Positions 46,701 through 58,700 of a DNA stretch of 64,000 nucleotides are shown in pieces; position 1 is the first letter of the stretch; every line of letters starts with the position of its first letter. Below the pieces are notes generated by a model, which saw only the letters and a list, made by a program, of their open reading frames with translations, was not told where the DNA came from and did not search any database. The stretch comes from Bolinopsis microptera (lineage: Eukaryota > Ctenophora > Tentaculata > Lobata > Bolinopsidae), in assembly GCF_026151205.1 (NCBI RefSeq), contig NC_087080.1:8459720-8523719 (forward strand). Direction: 5' to 3'. The position numbers and the translations under genes were made by a program.

Positions 46701-49700
46701 ACTTCTTACAAAGTGGGGGATACTGAGGTAATAATTGAGGGGAGCACAATAACCATGACTCTTGATGGTACCGATGTGAAGATTGGTGCAGATGTTGTTA
46801 TGTCTTGCGCTCTGACAAAAACAGACTTGTCTGCTGAAGTTACGGTATGTGAAAATATGTTATTCCTAATTGTGCGTGCAGGTTTTCTTTACACGCGATA
46901 TGTATTTTGTAATCTCCCTTTAGACTTTGTTTTTTATTGGAAATTCAGCCGGTATGTAATTGTACAATGTATCGTTCCATTGACCAGATATTAGAAACTT
47001 TATAATGTTACTGATGAATACCGAGATAGAGCCACAAGAATAAAGTTCTGAAGCTAGACTATGATTTAAATTTCTTCAGGAATCACTGGGAGGTATTGAC
47101 CCAGTGGATGGTTCAGTAACACTCCAAGACTCAAGATACCAGGGCTGCATCAGAAAGATAACGGTTAACGGTATGGATATCATGCAAAAAACTGCCGACA
47201 ATGTGAACAATAACGCTGACACAGTGCAGTGTATTAGTAGCTTGAACCCTGAAGATCCCTGTGAGGGAGATGGTAATCCGTGTCTGAATAATGGAGAGTG
47301 TAGTATTGAGCCGGCTGACTACTCAGGTAAAAGAACAAATTAATAACAGAATTAAGTACTTTATTAAGTTTTAATTTGGTATTAATTCAACAATGCTTAC
47401 GTATTTTAACTGAGATGTTTGTGTTTAACTTTCTTTAACGCCTCTGGTGTTAGTGTTTAGATTTTACTTATGGCCGGAACTTTTATCAGATTTTATTATG
47501 TATCATTTTACTACTCACCCTGATCTAAATGCTAACACCTCTCGTTGATTTCAGCTAAGTGTGCTTGTACCGTGCCATACACCGTCGGCGAAACTTGTAC
47601 CCGACAAGCGTTTTGCACAAAAGGCCACACGTGCACCGAAAACGGTACGTGCACAGAATTGGATTCAATAACAGACTGCGAAGCAGCAAAAGAGACGAAA
47701 GAGGAGCTGACTTGTGGAGAAGGAGACAGATGGTACTACTATTGTAGCTGTAATGAAGGTTGGCAGGGCGACAATTGTGACGTGGAAATAGGTATGAATT
47801 CTAGATTTTTGTTTACGTCGATAATACAGACATTTATTTTCAATTTCAGCACTTAATAGTGCTATTACCTTACTCGGGATTATTACGACGGGTTTATTAA
47901 CGACCGGTTAAAATATGGTTCGGGAAAAATATGGCGAAATTGCTCAAAACCCACCACATTTTCCCGGTCGCCATTTTACCGGTGTCCAACCTTTCAATTT
48001 TAGATTCAAAAATTTGTCTCAGATGTAAATTTCCTTATTAGAGATAAGCAAGTTTAGAAATTTTTGCATTGCTAAAACTTGTGAAACAAGTCGAATTATC
48101 AATAATTGTTGAAAGTAGACAGAAATAATGACTCGTGGTTAATCAAACTAGACGGAAAATAATTGTCTTCGAAAGAATGCATCGTTCACATTGTTTAGAA
48201 TTATGAATAAATGACTGATGAAACTGATTCATGTTACTGACAGTTTTAATTAATCCAAGTTTTAATTTAACTGTTACTTTTACTTTGAGTCCTATTTCAT
48301 TATGTAGAGATAGTCAATACCTAAGAAATTAAAAATTGGCCTATTTAAATCAACTTTGACAATAAGGATATATGACAAGAATTGGGCAAAAAGGTGAATT
48401 TTTTGTAATTTTAGCCAAATGAAGTCGAAAAACCTACAACAAGTGTCCCAATAGTCTTTTTTAGTGAATATAAGACAACGATTAAAATATGAGCACCCAT
48501 ACCCCTTGGGAACCCTAAAAGCTGAGTCGGCGGGTTTATTAACGACCGGTGAAAATGTGGTTCGGGAAAAATATGGCGAAATTACCCTAAACCCGCCACT
48601 TTATCCCGGTCATAATAATCCCGAGTAAGGTAAATATTAATTTCAGCGGTAAATGCTGTGAACAAAGAACAGCTAACAGGCACGATTGCAAGAATATCGT
48701 GTACTGTTACGGGTTTGACAGAGGAGCTTGGTGTCACAAAATGGACCACTTCTGAGGATGTTGATGTGACGAGTCTAGAAGGCTACACCGTTGTTCCGGG
48801 ATCGTTGGAAGTAGATACTCAAACTACCACTCTGACTATTCCTGCTGATAAGAACAACAATGATGCAACTTACTGGTGTGTTATCACTTCCACTGAACAT
48901 GGTTTAGCAGATCAGAAAACTGAAGTCAGTTCCAAAGTTTTTAGTAAGTATTGTAACTTAAATTTGTATGTAATGTATATCCTGAAGGTAACGTTTTATT
49001 AATATTTAAACTTGTAAAAGTGTAGTCCTTGAGTGGTGTAAATGTGTGTTTGTACAAATAATTACATATGTATAATAAAGATAATATGTTATTAATTATA
49101 TATAATTACGTCTAGTACAGGGAGTACTTAGTGACCGGGACAATGTAGCATAAGGAGTGATTTAACACGCTCACACAGGCTGACTTTCAGCTCCACCGCC
49201 ACCGGCCACCTGCTTAGATAGGTGATGGTAGAAGTTATTTTCAGCTGCAGAAATAGCGGTGTCCCGCCTACTTAATGCTCGAACTAGCTCTTTCCTAGTT
49301 TCCACCGGAAGCGCCATATAGAGAATTTCCTTGGATAGCTGTCACGTGACAGTCACGAGATATCGATTGAGCGCGTTTACTGGTTGGATATGTAGCGCGT
49401 GATATTGATCTATTATGCAGACCCAATTACGCACCATATAAGGCGTAATTACTGGCTGCATCTAGCACGTGATATTTGTAAAGCCAATTACACATCCATA
49501 TAAGGCGTAATTAAGAGCTCGGAGTTGCAGTGGAGTTGCAGGGAGTTGTAATAGCGTGAAATTGGGTGGTAATTCGTTGATAAGGGGTACATACAAGTAA
49601 ATGTTTCGTGAACTATGTTGGTATAAAGCCAACTTTGGTTTTAGAACAGTGTGTGAGGGCGCGTACAGATGGAAGTGCACTGATTTGTTGTTCAGATGGT

Positions 49701-52700
49701 TAGAATAAAGATTTGTCCGAACCGGCTGAAATCGTTGTTACGTTGAAAACTGTTTCGATTACCTTGTTACCTAGCTAGTAACTTGGTATGAAGAGAGAGT
49801 GCAAACCAGACGAAAGTAAGACGAAGTCTCGGGGATCGGGGATGCAGCCTACAATGGGCATGAATATATAGAGGGCCCTAGGTTGCTCCCCAGATCGGCA
49901 GTCCAATAACACATTTTCTGAAAATTTCTAATTTCTAAACTTTTCATCAGTCCTACGCCACTGGGGAATGATAGAAAGATGCGATCGTGCTGACTGAATC
50001 ACTCTACGGAACATTTAAAGCAAAATTCTTTAAATGCTCATTTTTGTATAATTTCCGACTTGATATCTCAAAATAATGGGTTTCATTCGCTATCCTTCCG
50101 TAACAATTAACGACACTTTTCGACAACATGTCATGTCGCTTTTGATGCATAAAGCGAAGCATACAACCTTACCAAAACCGATCTTAGTTGACTTAAAATA
50201 GAAATTAGACGCAAGAGTTGAATTTTTTACAAAACATATTATCAGTATAATTTCATCACAAACCAGGAATTAAAGTTTTGTTGATAACTGATCAAATCAT
50301 AATACACGTAATCTATATAGTACCCATTAAAAATCTTTTAACTGTTTAATTATAATGCCTTGCACTCTTAGTAAATGTGTGGCTGTACAAATAATTATAT
50401 ACGTATAATAAAGATAATATCCTCTAACATGAACCAAACAATTCAGCTGTCACCTCAACACCCAAGTCTATAACGACCGCTGTAGATCAGACGTTGACTT
50501 GCAATATCGGAGGTCTAGACAATAGTGGATCCCCTGCTACTGTAACTTGGAAGGATAGTGCTGGACAAGAAGTTATAAGAACGGATACCACCAACTATGG
50601 TTGGAACCAAGGGACGGTAGATAGCAGCGGAAATCAAGCAGCAGAACTGACTATCAAAACTGCAAAGCTGGATGGTTTTAGTAGTCCATCATCATTCACC
50701 TACAAGTGCTCAGTCAAATCTTCCCAATACACAGATTCTCCTGCATCTGACTACGTAGATGTTGTAGCTAATATTCTAAAATTGGGTGAGTTTAGAATAT
50801 GTCATACTGTTAATCAAGGAAGTTCAAAGATTGTCGGACACTCAGTGGTAAGTTATTCTAACTAAATATTAATTTCAGAGGTAAATGCTGTGAACAAAGA
50901 ACAGCTAACAGGCACGATTGCAAGGATATCGTGTACTGTTACAGGTTTGACAGAGGAGCTTGGTGTCACAAAATGGACCACTTCTGAGGATGTTGATGTG
51001 ACGAGTCTAGAAGGCTACACCGTTGTTCCGGGATCGTTGGAAGTAGATACTCAAACTACTACTCTGACTATTCCTGCTGATAAGAACAACAATGATGCAA
51101 CTTACTGGTGTGTTATCACTTCCACTGAACATGGTTTAACAGATCAGAAAACTGAAGTCAGTTCCAAAGTCTTTAGTAAGTATTGTAACTTAAAGTTGTA
51201 TGTAATGTATATCCTGAAGGTAACGTTTTATTAATATTTAAACTTGTAAAAGTGTAGTCCTTGAGTGGTGTAAATGTGTGTTTGTACAAATAATTACATA
51301 CGTATAATAAAGATAATATCCTCTAACATGAACCAAACAATTCAGCTGTCACCTCAACACCCAAGTCTATAACGACCGCTGTAGATCAGACGTTGACTTG
51401 CAATATCGGAGGTCTAGACAATAGTGGATCCCCTGCTACTGTAACTTGGAAGGATAGTGCTGGACAAGAAGTTATAAGAACGGATACCACCAACTATGGT
51501 TGGAACCAAGGGACGGTAGATAGCAGCGGAAATCAGGCAGCAGAACTGACTATCAAAACTGCAAAGCTGGATGGTTTTAGTAGTCCATCATCATTCACCT
51601 ACAAGTGCTCAGTCAAATCTTCCCAATACACAGATTCTCCTGCATCTGACTACGTAGATGTTGTAGCTAATATTCTAAAATTGGGTGAGTTTAGAATATG
51701 TCATACTGTTAATCAAGGAAGTTCAAAGATTGTCGGACACTCAGTGGTAAGTTATTCTAACTAAATATTAATTTCAGAGGTAAATGCTGTGAACAAAGAA
51801 CAGCTAACAGGCACGATTGCAAGGATATCGTGTACTGTTACAGGTTTGACAGAGGAGCTTGGTGTCACAAAATGGACCACTTCTGAGGATGTTGATGTGA
51901 CGAGTCTAGAAGGCTACACCGTTGTTCCGGGATCGTTGGAAGTAGATACTCAAACTACTACTCTGACTATTCCTGCTGATAAGAACAACAATGATGCAAC
52001 TTACTGGTGTGTTATCACTTCCACTGAACATGGTTTAACAGATCAGAAAACTGAAGTCAGTTCCAAAGTCTTTAGTAAGTATTGTAACTTAAAGTTGTAT
52101 GTAATGTATATCCTGAAGGTAACGTTTCATTAATATTTTAACTTGTAAAAGTGTAGTGTTTAACTGGTGTAAATGTGTGTTTGTACGAATAATTATATAC
52201 GTATAATAAAGATAATATCCTCTAACATGAACCAAACAATTCAGCTGTCACCTCAACACCCAAGTCTATAACGACCGCTGTAGATCAGACGTTGACTTGC
52301 AATATCGGAGGTCTAGACAATAGTGGATCCCCTGCTACTGTAACTTGGAAGGATAGTGCTGGACAAGACGTTATAAGAACGGAAACCACCAACTATGGTT
52401 GGAACCAAGGGACGGTAGATAGCAGCGGAAATCAAGCAGCAGAACTGACTATCAAAACTGCAAAGCTGGATGGTTTTAGTAGTCCATCATCAGTCACCTA
52501 CAAGCAGGGACAAAAGGATTTCGCGGCATGTACGAAATCGCGAAATTTCCCATTCTCCGCGACAAATTTTATGTATAGTTTAATGTATAGCCTGTTAAAT
52601 TTCGCGGTATCGCGAAATTTGGCCAAAATAATCGCGAAATCCTTTTGTCCCTGCCTACAAGTGCTCAGCCAAATCTTCCCAATACACAGATTCTCCTGCA

Positions 52701-55700
52701 TCTGACTACGCAGATGTTGTAGCTAACATTCTAAAATTGGGTGAGTATAGAATATGTCGTACTGTTAATCAAGGAAGTTCAAAGATTGTCGGACACTCAG
52801 TGGTAAGTTATTCTAACTAAATATTAATTTCAGAGGTAAATGCTGTGAACAAAGAACAGCTAACAGGCACGATTGCAAGGATATCGTGTACTGTTACAGG
52901 TTTGACAGAGGAGCTTGGTGTCACAAAATGGACCACTTCTGAGGATGTTGATGTGACGAGTCTAGAAGGCTACACCGTTGTTCCGGGATGGTTGGAAGTA
53001 GATACTCAAACTACTACTCTGACTATTCCTGCTGATAAGAACAACAATGATGCAACTTACTGGTGTGTTATCACTTCCACTGAACATGGTTTAACAGATC
53101 AGAAAACTGAAGTCAGTTCCAAAGTCTTTAGTAAGTATTGTAACTTAAAGTTGTATGTAATGTATATCCTGAAGGTAACGTTTTATTAATATTTAAACTT
53201 GTAAAAGTGTAGTCCTTGAGTGGTGTAAATGTGTGTTTGTACAAATAATTACATACGTATAATAAAGATAATATCCTCTAACATGAACCAAACAATTCAG
53301 CTGTCACCTCAACACCCAAGTCTATAACGACCGCTGTAGATCAGACGTTGACTTGCAATATCGGAGGTCTAGACAATAGTGGATCCCCTGCTACTGTAAC
53401 TTGGAAGGATAGTGCTGGACAAGAAGTTGTAAGACCGGATACCACCAACTATGGTTGGAACCAAGGGACGGTAGATAGCAGCGGAAATCAGGCAGCAGAA
53501 CTGACTATCAAAACTGCAAAGCTGGATGGTTTTAGTAGTCCATCATCATTCACCTACAAGTGCTCAGTCAAATCTTCCCAATACACAGATTCTCCTGCAT
53601 CTGACTACGTAGATGTTGTAGCTAATATTCTAAAATTGGGTGAGTTTAGAATATGTCATACTGTTAATCAAGGAAGTTCAAAGATTGTCGGACACTCAGT
53701 GGTAAGTTATTCTAACTAAATATTAATTTCAGAGGTAAATGCTGTGAACAAAGAACAGCTAACAGGCACGATTGCAAGGATATCGTGTACTGTTACAGGT
53801 TTGACAGAGGAGCTTGGTGTCACAAAATGGACCACTTCTGAGGATGTTGATGTGACGAGTCTAGAAGGCTACACCGTTGTTCCGGGATCGTTGGAAGTAG
53901 ATACTCAAACTACTACTCTGACTATTCCTGCTGATAAGAACAACAATGATGCAACTTACTGGTGTGTTATCACTTCCACTGAACATGGTTTAACAGATCA
54001 GAAAACTGAAGTCAGTTCCAAAGTCTTTAGTAAGTATTGTAACTTAAAGTTGTATGTAATGTATATCCTGAAGGTAACGTTTTATTAATATTTAAACTTG
54101 TAAAAGTGTAGTCCTTGAGTGGTGTAAATGTGTGTTTGTACAAATAATTACATACGTATAATAAAGATAATATCCTCTAACATGAACCAAACAATTCAGC
54201 TGTCACCTCAACACCCAAGTCTATAACGACCGCTGTAGATCAGACGTTGACTTGCAATATCGGAGGTCTAGACAATAGTGGATCCCCTGCTACTGTAACT
54301 TGGAAGGATAGTGCTGGACAAGACGTTATAAGAACGGAAACCACCAACTATGGTTGGAACCAAGGGACGGTAGATAGCAGCGGAAATCAAGCAGCAGAAC
54401 TGACTATCAAAACTGCAAAGCTGGATGGTTTTAGTAGTCCATCATCAGTCACCTACAAGCAGGGACAAAAGGATTTCGCGGCATGTACGAAATCGCGAAA
54501 TTTCCCATTCTCCGCGACAAATTTTATGTATAGTTTAATGTATAGCCTGTTAAATTTCGCGGTATCGCGAAATTTGGCCAAAATAATCGCGAAATCCTTT
54601 TGTCCCTGCCTACAAGTGCTCAGCCAAATCTTCCCAATACACAGATTCTCCTGCATCTGACTACGCAGATGTTGTAGCTAACATTCTAAAATTGGGTGAG
54701 TATAGAATATGTCGTACTGTTAATCAAGGAAGTTCAAAGATTGTCGGACACTCAGTGGTAAGTTATTCTAACTAAATATTAATTTCAGAGGTAAATGCTG
54801 TGAACAAAGAACAGCTAACAGGCACGATTGCAAGGATATCGTGTACTGTTACGGGTTTGACAGAGGAGCTTGGTGTCACAAAATGGACCACTTCTGAGGA
54901 TGTTGATGTGACGAGTCTAGAAGGCTACACCGTTGTTCCGGGATGGTTGGAAGTAGATACTCAAACTACTACTCTGACTATTCCTGCTGATAAGAACAAC
55001 AATGATGCAACTTACTGGTGTGTTATCACTTCCACTGAACATGGTTTAACAGATCAGAAAACTGAAGTCAGTTCCAAAGTCTTTAGTAAGTATTGTAACT
55101 TAAAGTTGTATGTAATGTATATCCTGAAGGTAACGTTTTATTAATATTTAAACTTGTAAAAGTGTAGTCCTTGAGTGGTGTAAATGTGTGTTTGTACAAA
55201 TAATTACATACGTATAATAAAGATAATATCCTCTAACATGAACCAAACAATTCAGCTGTCACCTCAACACCCAAGTCTATAACGACCGCTGTAGATCAGA
55301 CGTTGACTTGCAATATCGGAGGTCTAGACAATAGTGGATCCCCTGCTACTGTAACTTGGAAGGATAGTGCTGGACAAGAAGTTATAAGAACGGATACCAC
55401 CAACTATGGTTGGAACCAAGGGACGGTAGATAGCAGCGGAAATCAGGCAGCAGAACTGACTATCAAAACTGCAAAGCTGGATGGTTTTAGTAGTCCATCA
55501 TCATTCACCTACAAGTGCTCAGTCAAATCTTCCCAATACACAGATTCTCCTGCATCTGACTACGTAGATGTTGTAGCTAATATTCTAAAATTGGGTGAGT
55601 TTAGAATATGTCATACTGTTAATCAAGGAAGTTCAAAGATTGTCGGACACTCAGTGGTAAGTTATTCTAACTAAATATTAATTTCAGAGGTAAATGCTGT

Positions 55701-58700
55701 GAACAAAGAACAGCTAACAGGCACGATTGCAAGGATATCGTGTACTGTTACAGGTTTGACAGAGGAGCTTGGTGTCACAAAATGGACCACTTCTGAGGAT
55801 GTTGATGTGACGAGTCTAGAAGGCTACACCGTTGTTCCGGGATCGTTGGAAGTAGATACTCAAACTACTACTCTGACTATTCCTGCTGATAAGAACAACA
55901 ATGATGCAACTTACTGGTGTGTTATCACTTCCACTGAACATGGTTTAACAGATCAGAAAACTGAAGTCAGTTCCAAAGTCTTTAGTAAGTATTGTAACTT
56001 AAAGTTGTATGTAATGTATATCCTGAAGGTAACGTTTCATTAATATTTTAACTTGTAAAAGTGTAGTGTTTAACTGGTGTAAATGTGTGTTTGTACGAAT
56101 AATTATATACGTATAATAAAGATAATATCCTCTAACATGAACCAAACAATTCAGCTGTCACCTCAACACCCAAGTCTATAACGACCGCTGTAGATCAGAC
56201 GTTGACTTGCAATATCGGAGGTCTAGACAATAGTGGATCCCCTGCTACTGTAACTTGGAAGGATAGTGCTGGACAAGACGTTATAAGAACGGAAACCACC
56301 AACTATGGTTGGAACCAAGGGACGGTAGATAGCAGCGGAAATCAAGCAGCAGAACTGACTATCAAAACTGCAAAGCTGGATGGTTTTAGTAGTCCATCAT
56401 CAGTCACCTACAAGCAGGGACAAAAGGATTTCGCGGCATGTACGAAATCGCGACATTTCCCATTCTCCGCGACAAATTTTATGTATAGTTTAATGTATAG
56501 CCTGTTAAATTTCGCGGTATCGCGAAATTTGGCCAAAATAATCGCGAAATCCTTTTGTCCCTGCCTACAAGTGCTCAGCCAAATCTTCCCAATACACAGA
56601 TTCTCCTGCATCTGACTACGCAGATGTTGTAGCTAACATTCTAAAATTGGGTGAGTATAGAATATGTCGTACTGTTAATCAAGGAAGTTCAAAGATTGTC
56701 GGACACTCAGTGGTAAGTTATTCTAACTAAATATTAATTTCAGAGGTAAATGCTGTGAACAAAGAACAGCTAACAGGCACGATTGCAAGGATATCGTGTA
56801 CTGTTACAGGTTTGACAGAGGAGCTTGGTGTCACAAAATGGACCACTTCTGAGGATGTTGATGTGACGAGTCTAGAAGGCTACACCGTTGTTCCGGGATG
56901 GTTGGAAGTAGATACTCAAACTACTACTCTGACTATTCCTGCTGATAAGAACAACAATGATGCAACTTACTGGTGTGTTATCACTTCCACTGAACATGGT
57001 TTAACAGATCAGAAAACTGAAGTCAGTTCCAAAGTCTTTAGTAAGTATTGTAACTTAAAGTTGTATGTAATGTATATCCTGAAGGTAACGTTTTATTAAT
57101 ATTTAAACTTGTAAAAGTGTAGTCCTTGAGTGGTGTAAATGTGTGTTTGTACAAATAATTACATACGTATAATAAAGATAATATCCTCTAACATGAACCA
57201 AACAATTCAGCTGTCACCTCAACACCCAAGTCTATAACGACCGCTGTAGATCAGACGTTGACTTGCAATATCGGAGGTCTAGACAATAGTGGATCCCCTG
57301 CTACTGTAACTTGGAAGGATAGTGCTGGACAAGAAGTTGTAAGACCGGATACCACCAACTATGGTTGGAACCAAGGGACGGTAGATAGCAGCGGAAATCA
57401 GGCAGCAGAACTGACTATCAAAACTGCAAAGCTGGATGGTTTTAGTAGTCCATCATCATTCACCTACAAGTGCTCAGTCAAATCTTCCCAATACACAGAT
57501 TCTCCTGCATCTGACTACGTAGATGTTGTAGCTAATATTCTAAAATTGGGTGAGTTTAGAATATGTCATACTGTTAATCAAGGAAGTTCAAAGATTGTCG
57601 GACACTCAGTGGTAAGTTATTCTAACTAAATATTAATTTCAGAGGTAAATGCTGTGAACAAAGAACAGCTAACAGGCACGATTGCAAGGATATCGTGTAC
57701 TGTTACAGGTTTGACAGAGGAGCTTGGTGTCACAAAATGGACCACTTCTGAGGATGTTGATGTGACGAGTCTAGAAGGCTACACCGTTGTTCCGGGATCG
57801 TTGGAAGTAGATACTCAAACTACTACTCTGACTATTCCTGCTGATAAGAACAACAATGATGCAACTTACTGGTGTGTTATCACTTCCACTGAACATGGTT
57901 TAACAGATCAGAAAACTGAAGTCAGTTCCAAAGTCTTTAGTAAGTATTGTAACTTAAAGTTGTATGTAATGTATATCCTGAAGGTAACGTTTCATTAATA
58001 TTTTAACTTGTAAAAGTGTAGTGTTTAACTGGTGTAAATGTGTGTTTGTACGAATAATTATATACGTATAATAAAGATAATATCCTCTAACATGAACCAA
58101 ACAATTCAGCTGTCACCTCAACACCCAAGTCTATAACGACCGCTGTAGATCAGACGTTGACTTGCAATATCGGAGGTCTAGACAATAGTGGATCCCCTGC
58201 TACTGTAACTTGGAAGGATAGTGCTGGACAAGACGTTATAAGAACGGAAACCACCAACTATGGTTGGAACCAAGGGACGGTAGATAGCAGCGGAAATCAA
58301 GCAGCAGAACTGACTATCAAAACTGCAAAGCTGGATGGTTTTAGTAGTCCATCATCAGTCACCTACAAGTGCTCAGCCAAATCTTCCCAATACACAGATT
58401 CTCCTGCATCTGACTACGCAGATGTTGTAGCTAACATTCTAAAATTGGGTGAGTATAGAATATGTCGTACTGTTAATCAAGGAAGTTCAAAGATTGTCGG
58501 ACACTCAGTGGTAAGTTATTCTAACTAAATATTAATTTCAGAGGTAAATGCTGTGAACAAAGAACAGCTAACAGGCACGATTGCAAGGATATCGTGTACT
58601 GTTACGGGTTTGACAGAGGAGCTTGGTGTCACAAAATGGACCACTTCTGAGGATGTTGATGTGACGAGTCTAGAAGGCTACACCGTTGTTCCGGGATGGT

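Noticed and set aside
52498-52701. 67-residue - strand ORF occurring three times (also 54453 and 56408)
   Set aside because: It is the antisense of the hAT MITE and flanking Ig exon; the MITE is non-coding.
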